Assembly: GCA_015233565.1 (NCBI GenBank)
Contig: JADFXM010000004.1
Coordinates: 124,001-188,000, forward strand
DNA: 64,000 bases
From: Candidatus Rifleibacteriota bacterium
Lineage (GTDB): Bacteria > Muiribacteriota > Ozemobacteria > Ozemobacterales > Ozemobacteraceae
Direction: 5' to 3'
The notes under the pieces are model-generated. The model had not been told where the DNA came from, searched no databases, and saw only the letters and a list, made by a program, of their open reading frames with translations. Shown here one piece after another: positions 55,552-64,000 of the stretch. The position numbers were made by a program, and so were the translations under genes. Every line of letters begins with the position of its first letter. Positions within the stretch are counted from its first letter, which is position 1.

Positions 55552-56799
55552 TTATTCGAAAAAGTCTGCGTCTTCAACTTCTGATTTAATTGAGGTAACA
55601 GCCGAAAGTGAAATATTTTGCGGAAGGTCGAATACAAAGCTCCTGGCTGAGCTATATTGGAGGGAATAATCGGTAAAATAATTTACCCCAATTTTTTTTG
55701 TCTCTTCCATAGTTTCCAGAAAAATTAATATTCTTATGTTTTTTAAGAAAAACCGACCAGTATTTTCAAATCGAAACAAGAGTTTATTTTCCATAACTTT
55801 TTTTTCTACCGCAACCATTAAAAAATTGGAAAAACACTTTGCAGCCAGTTTTTTCCAGGCCTGGTATTTCAAATTATTTTCTTTATTTTTTTTTCCATAA
55901 ATTCGAAAAAAATCAATGGTTTCACGAAAAAATCCTCTTTTTTCTAAATAATAGGCAATGGCAAAGATCCATTTTTCATCTTTTTCAACAAAATAAAGGT
56001 TTAATAAATTTTCCACACTCAAGTTCAATTTGTTATTTTCCAATTTTTCGGCTAACTTTTCGAAGGAAATTTCCTTCCACTCCTTAATGATGCTATCTTT
56101 TTCTGCGGAAATTGAAATAGCCGAAGCAAGTTTCATCCAATTTGAAAGTTTTATTGGATAAATGGGGTCATCAAATGCAAATTCGAAAAAAGTTGAAATG
56201 TCCTTTCCGTTAAAAATTCGGGCGACATATCCAATTTTTCCAGGTGAGGGAAAAATAAAGCCTTTCAAATTTTTATTCCATTCGGTTTTGTAAAAATCAC
56301 CTCTTATATCCTGGGTTTCCAAAAACCGGGCTTTACATAACAAGCGAATAGGGTTCCAAGTAGAATTCAAAACCGTCTCAAAAAAATTGTATGGATCAGT
56401 GGGAATAAACCATTTTTCAACAAAGGTTTCCGGCAAAATGTTGGGCGAAATACTCTTCATGTTTCTAATACAAAGAGCCTTAGAATTTATTCGGTTGGTT
56501 TCTCTGAAAAACACTTCAGTGGGGGAAATCATTATAGGGAGGAAATCTTCAGGGACGGGAAATTTCATTCCCCAGGCAGAAAAATTGAAAGTCAAGGTTG
56601 CCACACCATATTCCCGAATTTCTTTGAAAGTTGGAGTAAAAAGAAGATCTTTCTCCGGAATATTCTGAGTTTCAATAATTTGATTAACCGTATAATAAGG
56701 CCATAAAACCAGGAAAAAAAGTGGAATAAAAGCCAATCCAACGATTATTAAAGGGAGTAAAGGAATCTCCGGGGGTTTTTCTTCTTCTCTTACTGGCAT
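55552..56799 (-). CDS. Single-pass membrane protein of unknown function
   Basis: Not recognised. The 415-residue product has a short Pro/Glu-rich cytoplasmic start and one membrane helix (about 14-37, LLPLIIVGLAFIPLFFLVLWPYY). A large extracytoplasmic part rich in Phe, Asn and Lys follows. Helical segments around 250-330 (ENLLNLYFVEKDEKWIFAIAYYLEKRGFFRETIDFF) look like degenerate TPRs, and the last 90 residues look beta-rich. It lies 35 bases after the TPR gene 56835-58094 and seems part of the same long - strand transcription unit. An envelope scaffold is the simplest guess. Confidence 0.6.
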   Translation of the reverse strand: MPVREEEKPPEIPLLPLIIVGLAFIPLFFLVLWPYYTVNQIIETQNIPEKDLLFTPTFKEIREYGVATLTFNFSAWGMKFPVPEDFLPIMISPTEVFFRETNRINSKALCIRNMKSISPNILPETFVEKWFIPTDPYNFFETVLNSTWNPIRLLCKARFLETQDIRGDFYKTEWNKNLKGFIFPSPGKIGYVARIFNGKDISTFFEFAFDDPIYPIKLSNWMKLASAISISAEKDSIIKEWKEISFEKLAEKLENNKLNLSVENLLNLYFVEKDEKWIFAIAYYLEKRGFFRETIDFFRIYGKKNKENNLKYQAWKKLAAKCFSNFLMVAVEKKVMENKLLFRFENTGRFFLKNIRILIFLETMEETKKIGVNYFTDYSLQYSSARSFVFDLPQNISLSAVTSIKSEVEDADFFE

Positions 56800-56834
56800 T
56801 ATTGATTATTTTTCAAGAATAGGTTCTTAAGAAA

Positions 56835-58094
56835 TCATTCTCCAGGTTCCTCGTTGATGTCACCCTGCAATTCCAATAGATTGGTTTCCGCTTGGGAGGC
56901 TATTTCTGAGGATGGGAAACGAGTCTTGATATCCTTGAAAAGTGTCATAGCTTCCTCAAGTTTACCTTGCCCAAGCAAAATTTCGCCTTCAAGCAAAAGG
57001 AATTTAGGAAGCACACTGTCTGAGGCAAGCGTGGGTTTAATTTTTCTAAGTTCTTCGAGTGCTTGATCCAGCTTTCCACCTTGTTTAAGTACCAAAAGGT
57101 CAACATATAAAGAAAGAGAAGGAGTGGCATTAATATTTTTATTCAGAAACTCAATTTCCCTTTTACCCTCCTCAGAAAACTGAGAGGTAGGAAATTCCGT
57201 AATCAATGATTCAAAAAACTTTAGAGCCTCGGAAAAGTTTTTCTGATATTTTTTGGACATTCCAAGATAATATAAAATTTCTTCCCGTGCTTTGCCAGGA
57301 AGACTTTTTTCGCTGAGCACTTTTTCATAAAGTTGAATCGAATCAGCATATTTCCCTTTTTGAAAATTCCAGGTGGCTTGATTCATAATCTGATTAAAAT
57401 GGCTCCCAACAAGAGGCCTTTCATCCACCTTTTTCAAAATCCCATTTTTTATACGATAATATTCTAAATTGAAAAACTCCGGAGGCCCAAAGTCATGGAA
57501 ATTAACCAGGCATTTTACTCCCAAGCAAAGGCCATCGGGGCCAGGAATCAAGCTGATTTCCTTACCCATAACCGGAAATTCATCACTATTTGGAGGAAAT
57601 ATCTGCTTCAAAGAACTCTTTCCGGAAAAAATAAAAGGAACCAGGTCGTCGCTGGATTTGTTTCTAGCCACCGCAATAATTTCGGGAATCTGGTCTCCAT
57701 CGATATCTCCTTTTAGAACATCGACAAATTCAAGAGCATCGAGTGTGGCTAGCACAATTGAAGGAGCACCTGTCTTTTCCAGGATAAGTTGTGAAACCTC
57801 TTCTCCAACTTCGCTATCCTTGTTTCTTATAATCAGAAATCCAATTGTTGGAATTTCGAAACGTTTAGGTTTCAAAACGTTTGGAGAGTTATCTGCACTA
57901 AGTGACGAGCAAACGATTCCTAACAAAAAGAGAACTAGGAAAAGCTTATTAAATGAGTGCTCATTTTTTGCACACCAATCGACATTGAACCCCGGAACCA
58001 AAACTTTTGTGAAATTTTTCCCAAACAAGGATTTAGGGATTTTAAAAAAACCATGAATTTGTGGTATTTTTTTCTTCACAGGTATTTTATCCAA
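56835..58094 (-). CDS. TPR protein with VCBS/FG-GAP-like segment
   Basis: This frame of up to 419 residues overlaps the end of the DHH gene by eight bases. A hydrophobic segment (about 50-66, KLFLVLFLLGIVCSSLSA) looks like a signal peptide, so the true start may lie inside the first 45 codons. No start has a clear ribosome site, and TTG 58094 is the longest. After it comes a calcium-type loop DIDGDQIPEIIAVAR (FG-GAP-like), then TPRs at about 230-410 (WNFQKGKYADSIQLYEKVL; YYLGMSKKYQKNFSEALKFFESLITEFP), similar to YbgF/BamD repeats. It is probably a periplasmic scaffold. Confidence 0.7.
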   Translation of the reverse strand: MDKIPVKKKIPQIHGFFKIPKSLFGKNFTKVLVPGFNVDWCAKNEHSFNKLFLVLFLLGIVCSSLSADNSPNVLKPKRFEIPTIGFLIIRNKDSEVGEEVSQLILEKTGAPSIVLATLDALEFVDVLKGDIDGDQIPEIIAVARNKSSDDLVPFIFSGKSSLKQIFPPNSDEFPVMGKEISLIPGPDGLCLGVKCLVNFHDFGPPEFFNLEYYRIKNGILKKVDERPLVGSHFNQIMNQATWNFQKGKYADSIQLYEKVLSEKSLPGKAREEILYYLGMSKKYQKNFSEALKFFESLITEFPTSQFSEEGKREIEFLNKNINATPSLSLYVDLLVLKQGGKLDQALEELRKIKPTLASDSVLPKFLLLEGEILLGQGKLEEAMTLFKDIKTRFPSSEIASQAETNLLELQGDINEEPGE

Positions 58095-59100
58095 TAAATT
58101 GTTTCAATCTGGTTCTCAGCAAGGCTAGAACCCGATTATTCATTGCATCAATGGGAAGTTTCTGATTGCATCCGGAGGCCGCTAAGTGCCCTCCCCCGCC
58201 AAGTGCTACTGCTATTTCCTTTACATCGAAACCGCTTTTTGAACGAAATTCACAAAAAGTAACACCTTCCTGGTTTTCGACTAAGGTAAAACCAACGATA
58301 ACACCTTTTATCGAGGTAATCTGGTTGAAAACACCTGATGCCCAAACGTTTTCCTGAGTAGCTTCGCAACTGATGAGATTCTGGGGACGTATTAAAACCT
58401 TCGCCAGCTTGCCGTCCATTTCCGTTTCGAGGTGGCTCAACGCAAATCCAAGTATTTTTAATTCCGGCAAAGTTCTTCGGGAGGTTAGTGCCGAGAGGAT
58501 TCGGTTGGTTTTGAACCCGGTTTCAAGGAGAATAGCTCCAGAAACATGCGCACTGGGTCGAAGATTTTCATTCTGAAAAAATCTTGCATCTGTTACCAAA
58601 CCAAGGTAGAGGCATTCCGCTACTTCGGCGTCAAGTGGTAACCCCCCCCCGTGGATCAAAAAAAGGATCATTTCAGCCGCGGAACTGGCTGCAGGGTCAA
58701 TCAGATTAACTGTTCCATAGCCGAGGTTGGAAATGTGATGATCAATGTTCACAATAGGCGTTCTGCAATTTATCAGGTCCTGTTCGAAACCAGTTCTAGG
58801 AAGGTCTCCGCAATCCAAGGAAAAAATTGCATCATATTCACCTTTCACCGAGCCAGGTTTAAGGTAATCCTGGGTCAGTAAAAAGGAAAAAGACTCAGGT
58901 GGATGATCAGACAACCCAATGTCCACAATTTTTCCATGTTTTTTCAAGGAAAGCGCAAACCCCATTACAGATCCAATGGCATCTCCATCAGGTCTGACGT
59001 GTGTCACAATAAGAAATTTCTTTCCTTCGTTAATTATGGAAAGAATTTCTTGAAATCCATTCAATTTGATAAGGGGATTCGAAAAGTTAATCTCGGGCAT
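58087..59100 (-). CDS. nrnA: DHH/DHHA1 phosphoesterase, NrnA-like
   Basis: This 337-residue protein has the DHH-domain motifs THVRPDGDAIGS (H34, D38, D40), DCGD (about 96-99), NIDHHISN (D120-H122) and VTDARFFQNEN, and the DHHA1 motif GGGGHLAASG near 303-312. NrnA proteins degrade nano-RNA and pAp, and related enzymes hydrolyse pGpG or cyclic di-AMP. The length matches NrnA (about 310-340). Its start overlaps the end of the sugar-binding protein gene by 14 bases, so it is translated from the same mRNA. With the HD-GYP enzyme in the same region it could finish c-di-GMP breakdown (pGpG), which is inference. Confidence 0.9.
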   Translation of the reverse strand: MPEINFSNPLIKLNGFQEILSIINEGKKFLIVTHVRPDGDAIGSVMGFALSLKKHGKIVDIGLSDHPPESFSFLLTQDYLKPGSVKGEYDAIFSLDCGDLPRTGFEQDLINCRTPIVNIDHHISNLGYGTVNLIDPAASSAAEMILFLIHGGGLPLDAEVAECLYLGLVTDARFFQNENLRPSAHVSGAILLETGFKTNRILSALTSRRTLPELKILGFALSHLETEMDGKLAKVLIRPQNLISCEATQENVWASGVFNQITSIKGVIVGFTLVENQEGVTFCEFRSKSGFDVKEIAVALGGGGHLAASGCNQKLPIDAMNNRVLALLRTRLKQFIG

Positions 59101-60397
59101 GTTTTAATATTCCATTGATATCTTGATTCATTTTTTTCAATATTACTTCAGGGTCCGTTAATTCCAAACCTGCTTTTTCCAGATAATCAGCCATGAGATC
59201 TCTGACTTCAAACCAGCATCCCAGGCGTGGTTCGAAGAAACAACGATCAAGTTGGACATATGGGGCTTTTAAATTTTTGTCAGCTTCAAGAACCTTTTGA
59301 AGGTTTTTGGAGGAAAGGGATGACTTCCTGACCGGCATGTAAGTTGTCTTATAGCTCCATTCTGCGCCGTTTTCGGTATTAGTAAAAAACTTGATAAAAT
59401 CCCACGCCCCTTTTATTTTCCGGGGGTCACCGTTGTCAAAAATATTGATATTCGTTCCCGAGAGGATAACAGCGGAAGTGGCCGCACCAGGAAGAGGAGC
59501 AACACCATAATCAAAAGGGATTCCAGCCCCCATTTCCATAAAAACCTTACTAACAATGCTATTGTCTATCATCGCAGTTCTTTGTGCCTTAAAGTCATTT
59601 TGGTGGTCAAAAGCCTGAGCCTCATAAGCTATCCCTTCGCGAAGCATTCCCTGAAGGAAAGATAAAGCTTTTACCGCGGCGGGGCCGTCCAGTAATGATC
59701 TGGGAGCCAAGTCATCGGAAACAATTTTCCCTCCAAATTGTAAAACTCGGCACAAAAACATCCAAACATTAGCACGATTTGTGCCATACCCGTAAACTCT
59801 GACTTCGCCGCGTTCATCCCTTTTTGTCAATTTTCTGGCAAAAGAAGCCAGTTCTTCTAGAGTTTGAGGTGGGGATTCCGGGTCAAGGCCAGCCTCCCGA
59901 AAGAGTTTTTTGTTGTAATATAGAACTGGAATACTTTTATTGAAGGGAAAAGACCATAACTTGCCGTCGAAAGTATTGTTTTCGAGTAGAACCGGAATAA
60001 TATCCGATTTGATATCCTCGGCTTCTGAAGCAATCAACTCATCAAGGCAAACAATTTTGTGATGCTTGATAAATTTCTTGGTCAAATTTTCATAATTTTG
60101 GGAAATATCGGGAGCTTGGCCAGCTACTAACGATGCCAGCAATTTTTTCGCCAAGGTATCGTAGCTTCCCATGGATACGCTTTTGATAAAATACTGGTCC
60201 TGGGTTTTGTTAAACCGGTCAATTAAGTCTTCCATTACTTTGCCTAAAGGGCCGGTCATTCCATGCCAGAAAATTATTTCGAGGCGCTTACTATCAGTAG
60301 GATGACCTTTTTTCCTGGCATTTCTTTTGGAATCCTCGAATAATAGTCCAATGACGAGAAACCAGGTGATAAGAACACCTATAAGGAAATTCTTCAT
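59087..60397 (-). CDS. Sugar-binding protein of ABC transporter (UgpB type)
   Basis: This 436-residue protein has an N-terminal hydrophobic segment (about 3-20) that is a signal peptide or anchor, with no lipobox Cys. It is a family 1 solute-binding protein: LEIIFWHGMTGPLGKVMEDLIDRFN, SMGSYDTLAKKLLASLVAGQAPD, and GKLWSFPFNKSIPVLYYNKKLF. It should deliver a carbohydrate or glycerol-phosphodiester to the two permeases upstream in the operon. It is followed with overlap by the DHH gene. Similarity to the other binding protein at 20681-21949 is limited to the shared hinge motifs, so substrates probably differ. Confidence 0.9.
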   Translation of the reverse strand: MKNFLIGVLITWFLVIGLLFEDSKRNARKKGHPTDSKRLEIIFWHGMTGPLGKVMEDLIDRFNKTQDQYFIKSVSMGSYDTLAKKLLASLVAGQAPDISQNYENLTKKFIKHHKIVCLDELIASEAEDIKSDIIPVLLENNTFDGKLWSFPFNKSIPVLYYNKKLFREAGLDPESPPQTLEELASFARKLTKRDERGEVRVYGYGTNRANVWMFLCRVLQFGGKIVSDDLAPRSLLDGPAAVKALSFLQGMLREGIAYEAQAFDHQNDFKAQRTAMIDNSIVSKVFMEMGAGIPFDYGVAPLPGAATSAVILSGTNINIFDNGDPRKIKGAWDFIKFFTNTENGAEWSYKTTYMPVRKSSLSSKNLQKVLEADKNLKAPYVQLDRCFFEPRLGCWFEVRDLMADYLEKAGLELTDPEVILKKMNQDINGILKHARD

Positions 60398-60400
60398 AAG

Positions 60401-61399
60401 CTACTCTTTCATTCCCGTCATGGCCTGAGATTCAACAAATTGCCTCTGCGCGAAGAAATACATAATTACAAGTGGAACAATGGTTAAAGTGGAAGCTGCC
60501 ATCAGAGCTCCCCAGCGGGTTCCGGCTTCGCTTGAGAAATAACTTAAGCCGACCTGGATAACTCTCAATTCAGTGTCATTGGTAACAACCAACGGCCAGA
60601 CAAATGAATTCCAGCTTGCGAGGAAGGAGAAAATCGCAAGAGTAACCATTGGAGGTTTGCTGAGTGGAAGAAGAACTTTGTAATAAAATTGGAAGCGGCT
60701 GCAACCATCTATCATGGCCGCCTCAAAAAGATCTTTGGGAAGCTGAAGAAAGAATTGCCTCAGGAAAAACACAGAATAAACTGAAGCAAGCCATGGAACG
60801 ATCAAAGCCATGTAAGTGTTCATCCACCCAATTTTGGAAAGAACGATGTAATTGGGTATCAAAAGCGCCTGGGCAGGAATCATCATGGTTCCAAGCATTA
60901 ACATAAAAATCTTATCTTTGAGGGGAAATTTGAAAAACGCAAGAGCATACGCCGCGAGAGAGGCAAAGAGAAGTGAACCCGCGGTAATTGAAATTGTCAC
61001 AAAGAGAGTATTTAGAAAATATCTATAAAAAGGTTGTTGTAAAGCTTCTTTGTAATTGTCCCAAAAATAGAATGGCTTGCCCTTCTTCACAGGTGTCGAT
61101 GCAGTTTCAGTTGCGACTCCAGTTGGAGCTACTGAAACCGAAGATTTAGAATCTGCTTTGGAATTTTCAATCTTCTTCTCTCGCGCTTTGATTCGAGCCC
61201 AATCACCCTGGTTATTTAAAAAAGAGGGCCGTAGCAAGTCGGGGAGTACAGCAATGCTGCGACTGGTGTCAAGCACCTCTTCTTCACTTTTGAAGGAGGT
61301 GGAGATCATCCAGATGAAGGGGAAGATCATAAAAACGGCCCCAATAAGCAAAAGCAAATGAACAACGATATTTAAAGGGTTTTTCAAAAGGCTTTTCAT
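60401..61399 (-). CDS. Sugar ABC permease, MalG/UgpE type, with loop insertion
   Basis: This 332-residue permease has FPFIWMISTSFKSEEEV near the first helix and the EAA loop EAAMIDGCSRFQFYYKVLLPLSKP near residue 228. Family members are about 275-300 residues. An extra Lys/Ser/Ala/Thr-rich stretch (about residues 60-108) sits in the first extracytoplasmic loop before FYFWDNYKEALQQPFYRYF. That loop should be exposed to the periplasm and might contact the binding protein. It lies two bases from the upstream permease gene and four from the binding protein gene. Confidence 0.9.
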   Translation of the reverse strand: MKSLLKNPLNIVVHLLLLIGAVFMIFPFIWMISTSFKSEEEVLDTSRSIAVLPDLLRPSFLNNQGDWARIKAREKKIENSKADSKSSVSVAPTGVATETASTPVKKGKPFYFWDNYKEALQQPFYRYFLNTLFVTISITAGSLLFASLAAYALAFFKFPLKDKIFMLMLGTMMIPAQALLIPNYIVLSKIGWMNTYMALIVPWLASVYSVFFLRQFFLQLPKDLFEAAMIDGCSRFQFYYKVLLPLSKPPMVTLAIFSFLASWNSFVWPLVVTNDTELRVIQVGLSYFSSEAGTRWGALMAASTLTIVPLVIMYFFAQRQFVESQAMTGMKE

Positions 61400-61401
61400 A
61401 C

Positions 61402-62274
61402 TCAGGAATAATGGACCTTTTTTTCAAGATAGAGTTTGTTGAAAAGTGTAATGCCGAAAATCATAATAAATAAGACAAAGGCCATTGCCAGGGCGTAGCC
61501 AAATTCGAAATTCTCAAATGCTTTTCGATAAAGATAATAAACAATGACCATAGTGCTCTTTAAAGGCCCTCCGCGGGGGGTCATCATGTACACCTGTGAA
61601 AAAACTTGGAATGACCCGATGCAGGACATTACAAAAACAAAATAAGTAGTCGGAGAAAGCAAAGGCCAGGTGATATGTCTGAATTGAGCTCGAATAGATG
61701 CTCCATCTATTCTTGCCGCTTCATACAAATGTTTTGGGATGTTTTGAAGGCCGGCCAAAAAAATTATTACGTTGTAGCCGAGCCCCTTCCAAACGCTCAT
61801 AAATATGATACATGGCATTGCCCAGAAAGGGTCTTGAAGCCACTTTTGAGCCGGTAATCCTGTCATTAAAAGCAGTTTATTGAGTAACCCAAAATCCGGA
61901 TGATAGATAAATGTCCAAACAATCGCAACAGCGTTAATTGAAGTAATAACAGGAATAAAATAAACAGTTCGATAAAAGCCAAGTCCAGCAATTTTGTTGT
62001 TCAGTAAAAGAGCGATTGCAAGTGAGCAAAGAATCGAAAGTGGTACAGAAACAATCGTGTAATATAAAGTATTCCATATAGATTTATAAAACATCGGGTC
62101 ATCAAACAGCCGAGAGAAGTTTTCGACACCCACCCATTCTGGTTTTCCGATTAGGTCCCAGCTGTAAAAGCTTATGGCCAGGGAATAAAAAATCGGAAGA
62201 ATGTTGAAAGTCACAAGAATCAACAACACCGGAGCAAGGTAAAGATATGCTCCCCAATCAATTTTTTTGTTCAT
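61402..62274 (-). CDS. Sugar ABC permease, MalF/UgpA type
   Basis: This 290-residue permease with about six membrane segments opens the second sugar-transport operon. It has the EAA loop EAARIDGASIRAQFRHITWPLLSP near 190-215 and PVITSINAVAIVWTFIYHPDFG in helix 3-4. With the MalG-type partner it should form the membrane channel, and the ATPase is encoded outside the window. The start is ATG 62274. The 234-base gap before it (62275-62508) is AT-rich, and I see no strong promoter or terminator there. Confidence 0.9.
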   Translation of the reverse strand: MNKKIDWGAYLYLAPVLLILVTFNILPIFYSLAISFYSWDLIGKPEWVGVENFSRLFDDPMFYKSIWNTLYYTIVSVPLSILCSLAIALLLNNKIAGLGFYRTVYFIPVITSINAVAIVWTFIYHPDFGLLNKLLLMTGLPAQKWLQDPFWAMPCIIFMSVWKGLGYNVIIFLAGLQNIPKHLYEAARIDGASIRAQFRHITWPLLSPTTYFVFVMSCIGSFQVFSQVYMMTPRGGPLKSTMVIVYYLYRKAFENFEFGYALAMAFVLFIMIFGITLFNKLYLEKKVHYS

Positions 62275-62508
62275 TCAAAGTCCGATGTCCTGAAAAAGAT
62301 TGAATCTAAACATCTCAATTTTTTTGGAGAAAAAAGTAATATTGAAATGATACGGATTCTTGTTATATCAAAATTAATATCACTAGCTCCTTACAATTTT
62401 GTTTTTAATGCAAATCCATTCATAAAGACCTAACAACAGCCAAAGCTCCAAAGCCAGAAATTTCCACAGCTGAAGTTTTTGCAAATTTATGAAAGAGCTT
62501 CAATACTC

Positions 62509-63999
62509 CTATTTTTTAAATGGAACATTCTGAGAATTTTGAGCAAGCCAGGGAATCAAATTGTCGTAAAACTCGGCTGTTTCATGCTTTATAGGTGAAG
62601 GGGAAGACTGAGAAGCATTCAAGTCGCTGTCTGGATACTGATAATCGGTAAAATTACAACATCCTAGAGCAATAAGTTTTCCCTTAACTAATTTTTCCAT
62701 GGCCATTATTGGAATGGGAGGGTTGCCTCCGACCGGATAAATCACAGCATCATTCATTTTATCGCCATCTTTGTTTAAACAATCGTTATCACCGGAAATC
62801 CATATTTCTACTCCCGAAGATTCGGTAAGGAAAGTTTTGTCCCGAGTGATCAAGGAGCAGGTTCCCCAGGTAATGATGGTTTTCACACCGTTAAAAATCG
62901 GATGTCCGGCTTTAAAAGTATTGGCCAGGACTCCCCAGGGTTTGTTGGTTTTGTGCTGGTTATCCCAAACCTGATCGCTATTGAAACGCATTACGGAGCC
63001 GCATTTTTCCATGAGATTATTTAAGGTCCCAATGTTTTTGAGTGGGGCTGAATCCCAGTCGGCGGCAATAAAAAGGCTTCCTCCAGCCATCAGCCAATCA
63101 GAGTATACTTGAATTTCCCCCTGTAAAAGTGGAAGAGAGGGATCGGGCAAAATTGCAATGGAAAATTTTTCAAGTATATCAGGAGTAAGCAAATTTAGTC
63201 CGTAATAGACTTTAAATCCGAGTTTAGCCATGTGCCGCTCAAAAGTTTCCATTTTATCGGAAGCTGCATTTCCATGAGCTGCATCGATAAAAACGTTCTT
63301 ACCTTTCTCGCTGGGATCAGCTTCATTGGCAAGTCTAACAATTTTTGAAGGAATTCGTTTCGCTGGTACCATACCTGTTATCCATGTCATTGCGTTATAG
63401 GCAAACTGGGGGTGATTGTACATGAAGGAATCATAGGAATCATGTAGTTTGTTCTTTCCTCCGCTTCCGGTTCCATCATCAAAAGGAGAGCTATCCCCCA
63501 TGGCAACAATTCTTCCTTTGCCGGTTTCCGCAGCAACAATAAAAGGTGCTTTTTTGGTTCGACTGTCAACTAGAGGTACAACAGTTGAATCAACAGCTCG
63601 CAATATGGAAATAGTAGAGGCAGCCCAAGCTCCAACCGCTTTAATTCCAAACATTACCGGGTGAGAAGAATTCATGGCACCTGCTAAGGGAGCTTCAGAA
63701 AAAGTATTTCCGTCAAACTGAAAACCAAATTGTGGGCAAAAAGAGTTCAAAGCTTTAACGGCATCCCAGCCGTCGTTGTCTCTATCAGCTCCGCCGTGGT
63801 CGGAAATCAAAAAAGCTCCACCACCGTTTTTTACAAAACTAACGATTGCATTTTGTTCATCTTGAGCATATGGATTGTTAGGTTCTGCTAAGATCAAAGC
63901 TTTATAACCGGCAAGCAATTCAACAGAAATATGCTTTGAAGGAGCCACATCGCTAAGAGAATCAATTGCAAAACCCTGACTTTTGAGCATATCGGCCAT
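62509..63999 (-). CDS. Partial secreted protein with two GATase-like modules (cut at window edge)
   Basis: The visible 496 residues start at the window edge. Module 1 (from about 1) reads ADMLKSQGFAIDSL...YKALILAEPNNPYAQDEQNAIVSFVKNGGGAFLISDHGG. Module 2 (from about 230) reads KNVFIDAAHGNAASD...MAKLGFKVYYG...FSIAILPDPSLPLLQGEIQVYSDWLMAGGSLFIAADWD. They share one plan, that of class I glutamine amidotransferase-like/DUF4350 folds, without a catalytic Cys triad that I can identify. By comparison with module 2, module 1 lacks its first strand and the D.AHGN motif, so the gene continues beyond 64000, probably with a signal peptide. Function is unknown, perhaps polysaccharide-related. Confidence 0.65.
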   Translation of the reverse strand: MADMLKSQGFAIDSLSDVAPSKHISVELLAGYKALILAEPNNPYAQDEQNAIVSFVKNGGGAFLISDHGGADRDNDGWDAVKALNSFCPQFGFQFDGNTFSEAPLAGAMNSSHPVMFGIKAVGAWAASTISILRAVDSTVVPLVDSRTKKAPFIVAAETGKGRIVAMGDSSPFDDGTGSGGKNKLHDSYDSFMYNHPQFAYNAMTWITGMVPAKRIPSKIVRLANEADPSEKGKNVFIDAAHGNAASDKMETFERHMAKLGFKVYYGLNLLTPDILEKFSIAILPDPSLPLLQGEIQVYSDWLMAGGSLFIAADWDSAPLKNIGTLNNLMEKCGSVMRFNSDQVWDNQHKTNKPWGVLANTFKAGHPIFNGVKTIITWGTCSLITRDKTFLTESSGVEIWISGDNDCLNKDGDKMNDAVIYPVGGNPPIPIMAMEKLVKGKLIALGCCNFTDYQYPDSDLNASQSSPSPIKHETAEFYDNLIPWLAQNSQNVPFKK

Positions 64000-64000
64000 A

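Overview
The window is an AT-rich stretch of a motile, diderm-looking bacterial chromosome. It carries flagellar genes, many signal-peptide and lipobox proteins, SPOR and LysM proteins, Skp/OmpH-like proteins and type IV minor pilins. The mix of FliW-CsrA, RNase Y-YmdB, AmrS and a pilin cluster fits poorly with a classic model proteobacterium. An uncultured or deep-branching phylum (for example one like Candidatus Riflebacteria) is a guess from gene style, not proven here. Several genes start at TTG or GTG with good Shine-Dalgarno (SD) sites, and several promoters match the canonical TTGACA-N17-TATAAT form.

Layout. 0.2-10.4 kb is a late flagellar block on the + strand: flgM, flgN, flgK, a giant flgL with six hook-IN repeats, fliW, csrA, and an 872-residue flagellin whose leader carries CsrA-type hairpins. 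10.6-21.9 kb holds tRNA-Arg(CCG), a two-domain parvulin, rny, ymdB, an EamA transporter on the other strand, a 43-residue zinc ribbon, amrS, a SPOR protein, and a MalF/MalG/MalE-type sugar importer. 21.9-27.4 kb is accessory: a dispersed repeat in two copies, a secreted YHS-like protein, a secreted protein with seven 30-residue repeats, two poorly known proteins and a MESH1-like HD hydrolase. 27.8-32.7 kb is sbcD-sbcC. 33-39.2 kb has a secreted unknown, then LysM protein, SNF2 helicase and a helicase partner, then a small membrane protein. 39.5-41.8 kb encodes a HEAT/TPR protein.

From 41.8 kb to the end nearly everything is on the - strand: 5'-nucleotidase, a response regulator with an HD-GYP c-di-GMP phosphodiesterase domain, a minor-pilin cluster with a 1385-residue secreted protein in the PilY1 position, two related Skp-like secreted proteins, a rhodanese-like lipoprotein without the catalytic Cys, a membrane protein, a TPR protein, an NrnA-like DHH phosphoesterase overlapping a second sugar ABC importer, and a secreted two-module protein cut by the window edge.

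How it works together. FlgM, FlgN, FliW and CsrA are the checkpoint and chaperone proteins of filament assembly, and the sequence places CsrA-type sites directly before the flagellin start. The pilin cluster next to an HD-GYP regulator suggests surface behaviour set by c-di-GMP. The two sugar importers have no ATPase gene in the window and probably share one encoded elsewhere. No complete transposon, prophage, CRISPR array or defence island was seen. The most unusual items are the FlgL architecture, the 30-residue repeat protein, the dispersed inverted-repeat element, the CsrA-like leaders and the pilin-tip locus.
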